Counted from the first letter of the stretch, positions 41,105 through 53,576 are shown. The stretch: DNA of 64,000 nucleotides from Trichomonas tenax (GCA_023091735.1 JALKBU010000112.1:16933-80932); one strand, 5' to 3'. Made by a program: numbers and translations. The notes: generated by a model not told the origin, from the sequence alone.

Positions 41105-41353
41105 AGGGTGCACTTCGACCGATTTGACACCCGCACAATTGCTAAGGTTATTTTGTTTTTATTGGGAAAAATGTGAAAATAAAAATAGACTTTTTTTTTC
41201 GAAGTTGTTGGGTAAATATATATCACTATGGTAATATCGAATATGCTATATGATAAGGAAAGATCTAAAACTTGCTACGTTTCAAATTGTTTAAAATTGT
41301 CATGAAAAATTTCAAATGTTGGAAATAAATTTGTTATCGTCCAAGTGCACCCT
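41105..41353. mobile_element. Candidate 249-bp MITE-like inverted-repeat element
   Basis: AGGGTGCACTT at 41105-41115 and its exact complement AAGTGCACCCT at 41343-41353 bound the segment. The next inner bases (CGAC and GGAC) and the outer bases (CTTA on both, read outward) also match closely. The interior is noncoding. A small non-autonomous DNA transposon is the simplest reading. Confidence 0.4.
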
Positions 41354-42404
41354 AAGACATAGCTAATGCATTGCACAGCATAGTCTAGAGTATCACTTCT
41401 GTCCAACGAATATGATTATTTATGATCTGAACTCTGAAGTATTTAGGAATTTTGTAAAATATCAATAAAAGCTAAAAGTAACTTTGGACATTATAAGAAA
41501 TGCAAGGTGATGTTGCTTGGTGCTATTTATTCATGCTGTTTGTCGATTGGTAATATGATACAAAAAAATTTGCCTGCTTTTCATAGTTTTTTTACCACGG
41601 CACTAACTCTACTAGGGAATTTAGGACTAATTCAGGTTCATACTAGTCGAAGCCATGTAAAAATGGTGACGAATCTGAATAGAAATTGTTTTCAAACGAT
41701 AATGCTTGCATTTTTTGTTGCCAATGGATTCTGGAACTTCGAAAACACCAAAAAGCTACATGATTGATGGCCCAGGGTTAAATTTTAAGAAGTGGGTGTC
41801 CACCCACATTAAAAATTGTGATGGACTCGATTTTTGAAATTTAGTTTAAACATAAAACATTAAATAGAGCGATGAAATAGCATATCATCTAAGCAAACGC
41901 GGAATTGCCATTATAATTCTAGTGTTAATCCTATCACAAATGGCTCAGACACCATATATATATAGTGATAATCAAAATATTGAAAACTTAATCTTCGATC
42001 CAGTCAAAGTTCCTAAATTATCATTGTCTCCAACAAATAGTCCGTCTAAGCTTGGCATTAAAGAAAATAAATAATATCGTTCATCATATCATTTACGCAG
42101 TTTTAATGAATAAATTTTTATTCTAAATTATGCTTATTTTTTTAAAAAAGAAGATATATATATATCATTCTTATTATTTAATTTCATCATTTCAATTAAA
42201 GAATCATTATCATGCAAAATCATTCTTTTCTTTAAGTCGCTAAAATCGAAGGCAGCAAGCTTAGCCAAGACAGGAATATCGACACAAAGACATAGATGTA
42301 GATATATATAAAGCAAATAAAATTTTCAAATTTGATTAGTAAAATTCATGAAATCTAAGATAAATATTTACTTCTATAATTCAAAAATCTCTATCATTCA
42401 AGGC
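41354..42404. other. Noncoding stretch
   Basis: No convincing gene. One 86-codon frame (41507-41767) has no recognisable domain and no supporting context. Confidence 0.35.
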
Positions 42405-42794
42405 TTATTCTTCCTTTTTTTCCTTCTTCTTCTGATCGAATTTCTTCTTTTTGTCTTGCTTTTCGCCTTTATCGTTCTTCTTTGTATTTTCTACATTGTT
42501 GTTCTTTGGTTTTCTGTCGAATTGTTTCCTATCTTGCTTTTGTTTATTATCAGATTTATTATCTTTGCCCTTATTTTCTTTCTTTTCGAATTTCTTTGTT
42601 GGCTTTGGCTTGTTCTTAGATGTTTCAGCATCCTTTTCAGATTTTTCTGGTGTATCTGCATTTTCCTCGTTTACTGGCTGCTTTTTCTCAGCATTGAGCT
42701 TCTTCTGCTTCTCAATCTCCACCTCCATGGTTTGGATCGCTTTTGTATCGACAAGACCAACGAGATGACCGAAAAACTGGAAATCTTCCTCCAT
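42405..42794 (-). CDS. Lysine-rich low-complexity protein
   Basis: 129 residues from the ATG at 42794. The first 35 residues (MEEDFQFFGHLVGLVDTKAI and following) are of ordinary composition and could form a small helical module. From residue 45 on the protein is dominated by Lys, with Glu, Asp, Asn and Gln, in repeats like KKFDQKKKEKK. This is typical of nucleic-acid-associated or ribosome-biogenesis factors and of intrinsically disordered tails, but no family is recognised. A TCATA initiator-like motif lies directly before the ATG on the minus strand. The start-proximal conserved-looking segment and intact frame argue that it is a real gene. Confidence 0.6.
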   Translation of the reverse strand: MEEDFQFFGHLVGLVDTKAIQTMEVEIEKQKKLNAEKKQPVNEENADTPEKSEKDAETSKNKPKPTKKFEKKENKGKDNKSDNKQKQDRKQFDRKPKNNNVENTKKNDKGEKQDKKKKFDQKKKEKKEE

Positions 42795-43588
42795 TATGAA
42801 AAAAAAATTCTTTTAGACACAAATTTTTTGTTTCAAGATTTGACTATATAAATGGATACTTTATGATGTGTAATTTGATTTATATTATTTATTTTGTTCA
42901 TAAATTCATTATTTATTGATATAGGATTGATTTTATTATTTTGTTTTTTGTTGTGTAAAATCAATTTTTGACATGTAAATTACTTCATTTTACTTCTTGT
43001 TTTCTTCATATAATGTATGTGCAGATCAAAATTGATTGTATATTTTAAATATCTGAAACCAAAGCTACAATTGTTACTTGGTAAACTTGAATCTACTTGT
43101 AATTTAAATCAATCCAAAAATATTATTGAGAATCAACTTATTTATATAAATGACAATTTATACGGCATAATTGCGCGTATATTCCGGTTATTAAAGAGTA
43201 TTAAAGCACATAAATTTTTATTTTGAGAAATAGTTCGTGAAATTTGTGATTTAGAGTCTTGCTTTATATAAACCAAAGTTATTTGTGATCTGAGCAGATA
43301 TTAGTAGATACATATTGGCTGGTTGTAACGAATATCAAATTTCATCAAATTTTTCTGTCATCAATGGCTTGTGAAATGCTTCATACTGTAAGCATAGAAA
43401 TTGACTTCCGTCACAGGAACATCTTCCTCGCGTCCAAATTTTGTGTTTTTATAAAGGAATATTTTTGAAAGTCTTATTTTTCGAATTTTGACCGAGAAAT
43501 CTCGTTCTCTGTCCGATGAAAGTCATAAAAATGAAGAAATTTTAAAATTGAAACTTAACAATGTCTATCGTCCTTTTGTTTACTAAAA
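42795..43588. other. Noncoding stretch
   Basis: AT-rich divergent intergenic region between the lysine-rich gene and the second TTLL gene. No regulatory motif can be assigned firmly. Confidence 0.35.
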
Positions 43589-45007
43589 ATGAGTTCAGCT
43601 TTTGATCAAGTGATAAAAACGAATCCATACTTTGTCCAATTCTTCAGGTTCTGCACTCCCACAGAGTCTATCGCACCACAGACGGCTCCAGCGCGATATT
43701 TCCAAACTGGTTATGCGGCCAGACTGATTCATTCAGTTTTGAAGAAGTCAGAATTCAAACAAGTCGCTGATCTCGAAGATTCGAATGTTATCGTTGGCGG
43801 AAAGTTAAGTAATGAAAATCTCGAATGTCAATATCTTACACAGAGAACAAATCACTACGAAAACACATTTGCACTTGGTTCAAAATCCGGCTATCACCAC
43901 ATTATGCGTGAATTGGAAGAAAGAATTCACGAAATACCAGATTTTTACCCAGAAACTTATCTTTTACCAGATGAGAGACTTAAATTGGTTGATGCATTCC
44001 CATCTTCACCTTTATGGATTCAGAAACCAGCTGGAGGATCATGTGGTAATGGAATTTCAGTTATTAACGAATTGCCGAATCCTTCAATTAAGCGTGTTAT
44101 CGTGCAGAAATATCTGGACCACCCATTACTCATTAATGGACTCAAATTCGATCTCAGATTCTACGTTGCCGTCACATCGCTTGTTCCACTGAGAATATAC
44201 TCTTTCAACAACGGCTTAGTTCGCCTTGCGACAGAGCCATATGAGGAGAATCATGATTCGATCTCAAACAAGTCTGCTCACCTTACCAATTTCTCGATTA
44301 ACAAAGAAAATCAGAATTTCCACGCAACAAACGACCTCTCTGAGGACGGAAAAGGCAATAAGTGGTCACATGCACCATTCTGGCCATGGTTGGAGGAACA
44401 AGGCTTCAACGTTGACGAAATCAGATCTAAGATCGAAGACGCTTTCGTTACATGCATTATGGCTTCTCGTGAGACATTCAGAGACCAGCCGCGTCTCCGT
44501 GAGTCATTCGAACTCTTCGGATTCGACGTTATTTTGTCGAAGACAGGAGAAATTCAAATTCTCGAAGTCAATGTTTCACCAGCACTCGGAACATCATCAA
44601 ATCTCGATATGGCAATCAAAGCACCACTCGTTAGAGATCTTTTCAATATCGCGTTAGTTCCGCACGCTACAAAAGAAGCAGATTTCATCGAAAGAAAGAT
44701 GCTGAAGAGAGATGATGAAGACTTCTGCGCTTATGTTTCTATTTGCGAATACGAGATTGCTAACAAGAGACTTGGTGGCTTCAAATGCATTTATCCATCT
44801 GTTGAGAGATTCGAATCGCTCGCGAAGTACATGGAACACAAAGAACCAGAAGATTTGGCTCTCGAAAGATGGCTGAAGATGAACGACACCGAGAAAGAAG
44901 CAGAACTCAAGAGACTCACTGCTCACTTCAATGAAGTAATGAATAACATTACTGAACATGATTATGAGGAAGAAGAAGAAAATGATGTTGTTGATAATGA
45001 TGAATAA
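43589..45007 (+). CDS. Tubulin-tyrosine-ligase-like (TTLL) enzyme
   Basis: 472 residues. TTL domain motifs in order: YPETYLLPDE, WIQKPAGGSCGNGISVI (the glycine-rich ATP-grasp loop, without the RGRGI seen in the paralogue), VIVQKYLDHPLLINGLKFDLRFYVAVTS, HLTNFSINK, and FELFGFDVIL...IQILEVNVSPAL with E-x-N. A C-terminal extension ends in an acidic tail (EEEEENDVVDNDE). It likely modifies tubulin tails in flagella. The replaced ssRGRGI region suggests a substrate or activity difference from the enzyme at 30881-32386. Third-position C is higher than in most neighbours. Confidence 0.9.
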   Translation: MSSAFDQVIKTNPYFVQFFRFCTPTESIAPQTAPARYFQTGYAARLIHSVLKKSEFKQVADLEDSNVIVGGKLSNENLECQYLTQRTNHYENTFALGSKSGYHHIMRELEERIHEIPDFYPETYLLPDERLKLVDAFPSSPLWIQKPAGGSCGNGISVINELPNPSIKRVIVQKYLDHPLLINGLKFDLRFYVAVTSLVPLRIYSFNNGLVRLATEPYEENHDSISNKSAHLTNFSINKENQNFHATNDLSEDGKGNKWSHAPFWPWLEEQGFNVDEIRSKIEDAFVTCIMASRETFRDQPRLRESFELFGFDVILSKTGEIQILEVNVSPALGTSSNLDMAIKAPLVRDLFNIALVPHATKEADFIERKMLKRDDEDFCAYVSICEYEIANKRLGGFKCIYPSVERFESLAKYMEHKEPEDLALERWLKMNDTEKEAELKRLTAHFNEVMNNITEHDYEEEEENDVVDNDE

Positions 45008-45379
45008 AAATAAATATGTAATTTGATTTATCCCTTTAATCTATGCTTTTAATCTTGAAAATTCGAATTCAGAATTATTCTTGACATTGTGTATTCCAAT
45101 ATAAAAACCTTTTTGCTTGAATACGGGCATTATAATGTTCAATATGAGTTGAAAATAATAATATGAGCTTTAATTTCGATATCATTTGATCAATATATAT
45201 GGGATATTAGTTTAAATATGATATAAAAAGATTCTATATCTTGTATTGTTTAAAATTATATACGAAAGCTCTATGTTATTGAATCAAATGTAGATATAAT
45301 AAACGAAAAATATGTTCGTGATATTTTTAGGGTGCAAAAAAATTATTCAGGGAATAAAGTGAACGTTTAAAAAAACTTA
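45008..45379. other. Noncoding spacer
   Basis: 372 bp between two plus-strand genes. Nothing is recognised. Confidence 0.35.
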
Positions 45380-46165
45380 ATGAAGGCTCCAAGAAGACTT
45401 CCTGAAGATTTTCTTTACACAATTCCACCGGAAAAAGCAACAACCAAGGACAGGATAGGAATGTCAGTCCTTGATTCTATATTGGACTCAAGAATTGGCC
45501 AAATGACTGCGATCACACTTCCAACTGACAAGGAGAGACTTAATATTCTTCACGAAATTAACGATATTCCTGAATCATCATCGAAATTGACTTCATTTTT
45601 GGACTTTATGATCTCACAACTCGATATTCAAACAAGAAAATATTATTCGACACAAGATGAATTAAGAAATCTCAGAAATAAGATCGATAGCAGCTCTAAG
45701 AACGGCATGATTGATGAAAGGATCACAAAGATTTCAAAAATTCTCGGTGTTGAACCAAAACATATTGAATCAAAAGTTTCTTTCCTGGAAAGCAACAGGA
45801 ATCAAGTCACTGAGTTTTCTAATGAAAAGGACTACGAAAGATGCCTTTCTTTGTTAAATTGCCCAAGATATGGTTTAACTAAGGCGGTTCAAAACCTAAT
45901 TAACCAAAACGATCAATTACACGAAGCTACAGCCAGCGATCGTGCTCTTATTAGAAAGCACAGCATGGAATTGATGAATGAAGAAGAAGAGCCAACATCA
46001 AGCCAAGTTGATGCAAGTATGATTGATTCTTCATCAAGTGGTGATGGTTTGTTTGTTCCTGTTAAGAAGAGTCAAGCTGAGCTCGTGAAAGATATTTTAT
46101 CCGGACTTTCTCAGGATGACTCATTCACATCTAGTTCGTCAAAAAAGAAGTCACCAAAGAAATGA
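45380..46165 (+). CDS. Coiled-coil protein of unknown function
   Basis: 261 residues. The N-terminus is basic (MKAPRRLPEDFLY). Residues 60-160 are helical with heptads (STQDELRNLRNKIDSSSK; HIESKVSFLESNRNQV). The C-terminal 60 residues are Ser-rich and acidic, and the protein ends in a basic SSSSKKKSPKK tail. There is no catalytic motif, signal peptide or membrane helix. The design resembles cytoskeletal or centriolar structural proteins, but it cannot be assigned. It is a clean frame in the same orientation as the upstream TTLL gene, 370 bp away. Confidence 0.65.
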   Translation: MKAPRRLPEDFLYTIPPEKATTKDRIGMSVLDSILDSRIGQMTAITLPTDKERLNILHEINDIPESSSKLTSFLDFMISQLDIQTRKYYSTQDELRNLRNKIDSSSKNGMIDERITKISKILGVEPKHIESKVSFLESNRNQVTEFSNEKDYERCLSLLNCPRYGLTKAVQNLINQNDQLHEATASDRALIRKHSMELMNEEEEPTSSQVDASMIDSSSSGDGLFVPVKKSQAELVKDILSGLSQDDSFTSSSSKKKSPKK

Positions 46166-46229
46166 GCTTCAATTCCATAGTAGTTATTGAATATATCATG
46201 GAAAAAAATATAAAATTTTGTGTTTATGA

Positions 46230-47802
46230 ATTAAAAATGAATGTATTATACTGATCACATCATAAGCTTTAGAAATTTATTACCCTTCAAAGATGGTAAA
46301 GGGAAATATGAATGTTCTATTAATCTTGGTCTATTTACGAAATTACATTAAGAATCTGTACAGAAAATGTGTCTTTAATAGGTGACATCGTTCTCATGGA
46401 AATAGCAATTCTTTGATATATTTTAATGGTAATGGATCTATTGTTCAACATTGATTTTGTAATTATGGATATACTTCTGAAAAAGAAATCATTGGAGTGC
46501 ATTCTTATTCGATGGTTGAAACACAAAATTTGAATTTTATGGTTGAAGGTACGGTTGCAAATTGTGTTGGAGCAAATATAAATAGTGTTTTATATTTTTC
46601 AAGCGGGAATATTATTATATCTTATTTAAATTGTAGCAATAATAATGTTAAACGTTGTTCTGCACTATGGTTGAATGATCCAACATCCACAGGTCAGATA
46701 TATGAGAGAAGGGGTTTAATACAATATTGCTCTTTTTGCAATAATCATCAAAGTGAATTCTGGGTTCTACATCATTATATATATGAATTTTAATGATAAT
46801 TACTGTAATTTCGTGAACAATCAATCAGATTCACCAGATTCAGCTGTTATCTGTTTGTATTATGATTATACAACAATGAGAAATTGCGTATTCTTGGGCC
46901 CATATAAAAATTCAAAGGTATTTAGTTTTTATGGTGGATACATTGACATTTACAATTCCAACTTTGATGACCTATCAAAAGACCTAAATCATTATGGACA
47001 TTTGCAAATACATCAAACAATCATTGGTACTAAAATAAATAAACTTGGGCATTATAAAACAATGGAATGTGAAGCAGTTAATCCATTGCCATATTACATT
47101 TATGTAAATTGAACAATAATTGAAAAACAATCATGCAATCCATTTTATACTAAAGTCAAATTGTATCGATCACAATAATAAATTAAATCTCAAAACTAAT
47201 TACCATTAATATTTTGTTTAAAGCTAATAGACTTTTATATAAAGTATGAAATTGAATTATCAAATATTATGTTATTCTCTCCTTCAATATAACAACAACA
47301 TGGCAAACGGAACTCATTCAAATAAGAGACATTTGTATAAAATATTTTTGAAATTTTGTTTTATTTTTATGAAAAATCTTTGATTTCAAATTCGTTATCA
47401 AGTAATATTTATCTCATCTAAATTCAAGTATTATTCTTAAGAAAAATCGTCTCAATGTTATAATAAATGAGAAACCATTATAAACACATATAATGCGATG
47501 AACTAAATCGAACTAAACCATTTTAAATAAATTCTTTATCCGCATTTATAAATCCCAATTCGATTTTGCAGATCTGTGAAACTTGCAGAAGGTTATTATG
47601 AATATCAATTCAATAGCATTTCAAGTTACAAAATAAAAATCGTTGCGGCTGCAAAAAGATCATCATTGTAAACAATTGGCACACATGAAATATAGTAATT
47701 GTTGCAGTAATTGCTATTGCTTTACTGATTGGAATATGGATTTGGAGAAATTATTCAGCTAACAAAGAATTTATTAACGAATATGAACATCAAACTCCAT
47801 AA
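46230..47802 (+). pseudogene. Broken surface protein with C-terminal membrane anchor
   Basis: Pieces in several frames share a Cys/Asn/Gly-rich, repeat-like composition: GNGSIVQH, YGYTSEKEIIG, NINSVLYFSSGNIIISYLNC (46500-46790), then NFVNNQSDSPDSAVICLYYD and NCVFLGPY (46790-47112). The end of the unit, 47690-47802, encodes a hydrophobic helix (IVIVAVIAIALLIGIWIW) and a short polar tail before TAA. This is the form of a large trichomonad family of putative surface proteins with parallel beta-helix-like repeats and a single C-terminal anchor. Frameshifts and stops leave at most 119 codons open. A related fragment lies at 56595-57380 on the minus strand. Confidence 0.55.
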
Positions 47803-49522
47803 TTTCATTGTTTGACTAAATCCTTCAAAAGATTTTTTATTTCATTGAACATTTCTCCATATAATTATAATAAGTCCGAAATCTTTTACTCTCCAGTGTT
47901 ATTGGATGTGATTGAGTATATAAATCAATAAAAGATCAATTAATCAGAATTTGAATTAGTTTCATTTATATATGAAGATATTTACATGGCTACTTTTGCT
48001 ATTACTACCTTTTTCTATATCTGTTTGCCTCTAACTGTTATATTGATTGACTTTTCTTAAAATTATTTTCATCATCAACAAAATTGTTTTGGATATATAT
48101 TATTAAATCGTGCGCTTTAATATAATATTGCAAATCATAAGTACAACCATCTAGTTTACTGGTCACTTTTTGTACGTTATTTAAGTTTTTTTCCATTGGG
48201 GAACCAAAAAAAATTGTGGCCGGAGGCAACGTTTTTTCCCCATGACGTGACAAACACAAATAAATGAACTAAAAATTCTGAACTTATCAAAAAGCAAAAA
48301 TAACATTGATTGATTACATTACAAGCTATAAAACTACGAAATCCTCATTTTTGCGGCCAATGACTTTCAAATTTCCCAAAATCCCTATCTGCGCTATTGA
48401 AATCGAGCGTTACTTTTCCCCAAAATTGAGTACCCACAACTAAAATTGCGTGGCGGATATTCAATTTTGTGTCACCTTTTGGGAAAATTGAGAGGAAAAT
48501 GGGGAAAGATGGGCATACAGAGAAAAATATTTGGTTTTCTTTGAAATTGAAACCATGAATTCGCGGTGTATTTTCCCATCTAATATATGATTCCCCACTG
48601 TAAAAAGTTTCCCCCATTTTCCAAAAAAAAAAACACTTTTTATTGTAAAATATAATTTTTTCCCATTTGGGGACGCACGTGGGGAAGACCCCCATATGGG
48701 AAATGGGGAAAAGCCTACGCTTTTCGAAAAAGTGAAAAAGTATGTCCTGAGTTCCATGTCCAGTGTTCTCAGGTGTGTCTCTATTTTAAGATTTTTTTTT
48801 TTTTTGTGATTGTTTTGAGTTTTTGGCGTAAAAATCAACTCTTTTGAAAATTCTAATTCAGCCAAACAAATTGACTAAATCCATAGGTTGCATATTTTTT
48901 ATTATCTTTCATTTCAAATTTTTTGAATGGTGTATCAAAAACCGTCGCACATCATTCAAAATTTGAGTCCGTTTAAGGTTATATTGGACACCAAAAAAAT
49001 TGTGGCGATAGAAGACACCATTCAAATTTACCCATCAAAGGGAAATTTAGGATGCATCCTCTACCCCCTTATTTACTAATTTTAAACTTATACGTGCGCT
49101 ACCAAATGTGGTAATGCGTTCTCCACTAGTTTTTCACTAGTTCCAAGAATCTATCAGTGCAGTCATTGCTCTTGAAGGGATTTTACAGCATTTTACTAAT
49201 TAGAATACGCTGCTTGTACTTAGAGAAACTGCTGAAGACACAATAAAATCACGCAAAAATGTCATATTTTTGCAATTCTGATGTATTTTTACAGAAATAT
49301 CTAGATTTCGATTCAATGCTCCATGTTATATATCAAGTAAAAGTAATATTTTTCAAGATCTCTGTACTTGCAAATGCATATTGATCAATAATGGTTAGAA
49401 CAGTACCGCAAAAATAACCTTTTGGGGCTTTTTGTCCTGCCATAATCATTTGATTTGTGTTTTTAAATTGTCATGTAAATTTATAAATAACTTATATAGA
49501 TAGTCAATTAAATGAATGTAAA
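47803..49522. other. Noncoding stretch with G-rich patches
   Basis: No gene is supported. Sequence CCAAAAAAAATTGTGGC (about 48204) is nearly repeated at about 48992. A patch at 48640-48715 is unusually rich in runs of G and C (GGGG, CCCC). Frames of 116 and 134 codons on the minus strand here lack coding character. Confidence 0.35.
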
Positions 49523-49594
49523 TCGGTCATAGTGTAATGGTTATCATGTAAGATTGTCGTTCTTTTGATCCGGGTTCGATTCCCGGTGACCGAG
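49523..49594 (+). tRNA. tRNA-Asp (GTC)
   Basis: A 72-nt cloverleaf with a 7-bp acceptor stem (TCGGTCA/TGACCGA), D-arm with GG, anticodon loop TTGTCGT giving anticodon GTC at 49556-49558, and a perfect T-arm CCGGG TTCGATT CCCGG, which also serves as the B box. G follows as discriminator. The D stem is weak. A T6 tract at 49596-49601 would end pol III transcription. No intron. Confidence 0.93.
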
Positions 49595-49595
49595 C

Positions 49596-49601
49596 TTTTT
49601 T
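49596..49601 (+). terminator. Pol III terminator (T6)
   Basis: Six T residues directly after the tRNA. Confidence 0.75.
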
Positions 49602-50000
49602 CTTTTTTAAAATATCGTCGACATCAAACTCACCAATAGTTTCATATCACCATCGAATACATAACCTGTTCAAACAAGATTTAAATATACGGTTATAATG
49701 TGGAAAATGGACCTTCTTTGTAAAAATTAGGCCGAAGTTTTTTTTATTTTCGAATTATTCATTATATTTTCCTTCAGTACGTTTTCTCTTAATTCTATCT
49801 ACACTAGGATTGGAATCATTAAATAATCAAGTCTGAAAATCAAAATAAAGCTCTGAAATAAAGCAAAATTCAACATAACCTTATGATGTCATTTTGATTC
49901 TTAAATTTAAGAGTATGAACGTGCATCAAAATCATACAGCATTCCACCGAAATAAACACCAAAATCGTCAATTTTGTAAAGAAGTGGAAATTTAAAAGTA
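49602..50000. other. Noncoding spacer
   Basis: AT-rich; nothing recognised. Confidence 0.35.
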
Positions 50001-52699
50001 ATGCTTCGATCGTTTTTCACTATTCACTCCATTTTAAACAAGAAAATCATTGTTGACAGTGATCCGGTCATCACCAGCCAGACAATGACCATCTCTACGC
50101 AAGAAGATCTCAACAATATTTCAGTTATTTGATCATTAGTTCTCCAAAACCACATCAATACGATTTATGTTGATGGGTACAAAGTTACAAAGCTCAAATC
50201 ATTCCAAAATCTCGAATACCTCAAGAACTTTACGTTAAAATCAACAACAATTAGTTCAATTCCATCAAATTGTTTCGCAAACTGTGTTCACCTTACGCAC
50301 ATTACTCTGCCACCGAATATTACGTCTATTGGTGATCAAGCATTTAGGAATACTGCAATTAAAGAAATTTGTGTTTCAAGCCTTCAACAAATCGGTCAAG
50401 CTGCATTCTATAACTGCTTGCAACTGGAATCCATTGATATTACTAACGTAAATTACTTCGATTATTATGTATTTTATGGACCTGCAATTAATTCTCTTAA
50501 TTTTGGTGATTTATTGAGTTCTGTCAGTCAATATTGCGCAGCCTATTGTAGCAATTTAGAAAGCGTCACTTTTGGTTCTTCGGTGACTACAATTGAAGAA
50601 GGTGCATTTTACAATTGCTTAAAATTGAAATCTTTAACATTTAAAGCAGAAGTTTTGACATCAATCAAAAAAACGGCCTTCTATCATTCAGGTATTGAAA
50701 GATTCCAAATTCACAGTACTACAACATCTGTTGGATTAGGAGCATTTATGTATTCTGAAATCAAAGAATTCAAGTTCCTAACGACAATATCAGTAAGAGA
50801 ATGTACATTTGACACCGATTGTTTTGCAGCATGAACTTAAAGTCTATTAATTTCCCAAGTAAATGCCTTTTTGTCACTGGTAGTACTGAAATTCTCAGGA
50901 ATTGCAACAATCTGGAATCAATTACAGTAAATGGATAAATATACATTCCTCAAAAATTTGCAACTTATGATATAAAGCTTACAACTTTCGTTGGATCAAA
51001 TGTTATTAACATTGGAGCTCAAGCATTTTTCCATTGTTCATAACTCAAAGGAGAGAGGTTGGTAATGAAGCTTTTGGTTATTGTGATAATTTGACAGTTG
51101 TTCAATGGCCACAAACAACTTCTTTTACAATTGGTGAATATGCTTTTGACTATTGCAGGTCTTTTGAAATTGATACACTTTACTCCAGATTTTACATTAA
51201 ATTAAGGTCATTTATTGGATGTGTTAACATTAAAGAAATCAAGATATTAACGTATCATTTTGAGGACTATGGCGCTTTCCAAGGATGCTCTTCATTGAAG
51301 AAAGTTGACTACACAGGATCTTTATGCACCAATTTTTTTTTTGCAAACTGCACATCTCTTGAAACAATAGTTTTTACTTCCTCGATCCAATATATAAGTG
51401 AATATGCTTTCCAAAGTACCAATTTCTCTACACTAAATCTAATTGAAGTTATCCGATCAAAGATTCGACAAATACAAATAAAACATTAGCTGCATGTTCT
51501 GATGTACTGGTTAATGTTTCATTTTCTGTGAATTCTAAAATTACCGATCTCTGAATTTGGACATTTCAACAATTTAACACATTAAATTGTGTTTATTTGA
51601 GTAATTGTAAACTTTTATCATTAATAAATTATGGGTGCTTTGGGCACTCAACTTTGAAGACAATCATTTTTCCAGAAGATGGATCATTAAAAGAAATAAA
51701 TGCAGGAGCATTTGTTCAAACAGGAATAGAATATCTCAAGTTCCCAAAAACATTAATATCTATTCATGGGTATAGTTATAAGTACGGAGGAGCAATTGGA
51801 GGCCATTTAAGTTTGAAAGTTATGGGATTTCCACCGGATAGCCAATTGATAATTTTTGGAGATCGATTTGGATATACTTTATTATCTCTAACAACAATAT
51901 ATATTCCAAACAATGCAAGCGCTCCATTCATGTTCTATGGCTAATTCGTTTACAACGTTTGTTTTATTTCAAGGTAACAAGAATTATAACCTACATAATG
52001 GAATTCTTTATTCTTAAGATTATTCGAGATTGGTTTAATGTCCATGTAAGTACATTAACAAAGTTGAATTTCATGCAAACTGCAAAATTATTGATTCCGT
52101 TGCATTAATACAAAATATGATCTTGTAATACCATCATCTGTTACAACATTGGGAGATAGGTCTTTTGATACTTTTTTTGGTTCAAGAATTATTTTTGATG
52201 CGAGTATTCAAACTTTTACCACTCAAAACTTATTCGTTAATATCAGGGCTACAATCGTTCTTCCTTCTTCGTTAAAATTGATCTCAAATCAATCATTCAA
52301 CAATTATGGTGGCACTTATATTGAGTTTAACTCAGAATTGGAATCTATAGACAGGGATTCATTCATAACCTGTAATAATCTGAAATACATTATTTTCAAA
52401 GTGTCAAACAAAATTGTGTAATCAGTTCTAGTGCTTTTAGTAATTTGCCCATATTGAAAACTTTAATTTTGCATGCAGAATCGGCTTTATTGATCAAATT
52501 CATAAAGTCTTCATTTATTAATTGCAATCTTCTCACGAACATTAAGTATCAATTTGACTTAACAAACATTAACAATTACTTCAAAGTTACAAATAATATA
52601 CGGAATTATACAAGTGTTCAGATTACATCAATAACAAATGCAACGTGTGGAGAGATAAAGATATCTTTTCCATCAGATAATTATTGTCTAATTCATTAA
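50001..52699 (+). pseudogene. BspA-like leucine-rich-repeat gene, broken
   Basis: The frame from the ATG at 50001 has BspA-type repeats, interrupted first by TGA at 50130. It continues with IPSNCFANCVHLTHITLPP and AFRNTAIKEI to 50834, then in other frames to about 51030, 51034-51489, 51597-51944, 52149-52421 and 52445-52699. Every piece retains the pattern of about 23 residues (F..C.SL..I.F....I...AF). At least five stops or frameshifts break it. The intact version would exceed 850 residues. It could share a transcript with the membrane-spanning fragment at 53106-53576, which is otherwise without a start. This is the third BspA-like locus in the window and by far the longest. Confidence 0.75.
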
Positions 52700-53105
52700 T
52701 TTTGTAGTCAAAGTTTTCAATTTTCGGTTATTGCTGCTATGATGACATCAATAACACCATGTTTAATTCTTTGATATATTTGCGTTTAAAATGGAATAAG
52801 ATTATTTATTCTTAATTATTGAGATTACTCAAAAAAATTCAAAGATCGTTGTGTAGCAGTAATTTTTGATGAAAGCCTGAGTTATATTTTCATTTTCCTT
52901 TTCTATTTCTTTTATCATTATCCTGTACCTGATCCAATCAATAGATTTTATTCTCTCGCGTTAGATTTTCAAAGGCTTGCAGTTATTGATTATTTTATCT
53001 GTATCTGCAAAATTATGATTACAATGGGTATAACTGGATCAAACTGATATATTTTATATCATTGGTAATTCAGGATTCACTATTGTTGGGTTTTGCAATC
53101 AGACT

Positions 53106-53576
53106 TTGTTTGAATTTATTGGGCAAAATAACACAATATCTCATTACCTGTTTGGACAAAAGAGTATCTATGTTAAAATATTAATTAACATTGAGGCCTT
53201 AATATACTGCATTGTTATGATTATATTATCTATTAGTTTCATTTTCTCCAAAATAAGATATTATCTGCCAGTTAAAGCAAGAAAGCTAATGCAAGTTTTG
53301 ATGTTCTTAATGCCCTTAACATATTTCATTAATAAATGTGCTGCTCAAGTTCATGGTTCACGATTGTTTAAATCCTTGGCTTTCACAAACATTAATGCAT
53401 ACTTATATATCAGAGTGATATCATATTTCTTGACATACAGCACATACTACATTGTTATTATTCTAATTTCAAGGATTTTATCATTGGAGGAATATGATAA
53501 CAGTGATCAGATAAAACAAATTGATGAAGAACTTGACAAACAGATTTCTTATGAGCAAAAACTTTTCACCAGATAA
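53106..53576 (+). pseudogene. Membrane-anchor fragment after BspA-like remnant
   Basis: 156 codons with no ATG near the start. Hydrophobic helices lie at about residues 25-50 (ILINIEALIYCIVMIILSIS), 65-85 and 105-130 (ISYFLTYSTYYIVIILISRIL), and a Glu/Asp/Gln-rich tail of about 25 residues follows. It may be the C-terminal membrane part of a large surface protein gene whose repeat region is the decayed segment just upstream. Some trichomonad BspA-like proteins do end in membrane helices. The link is positional inference. Confidence 0.4.

Noticed and set aside
41507..41767. 86-codon frame that might be a transposase fragment
   Set aside because: No catalytic motif or similarity that I can recognise.
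42348..42851. 167-codon plus-strand frame opposite the lysine-rich gene
   Set aside because: Phe/Leu/Ile-rich shadow of the Lys-rich minus gene; no start context.
48345..48865. Minus-strand frames of 116 and 134 codons
   Set aside because: They overlap each other, have irregular composition and no domain; likely noncoding.
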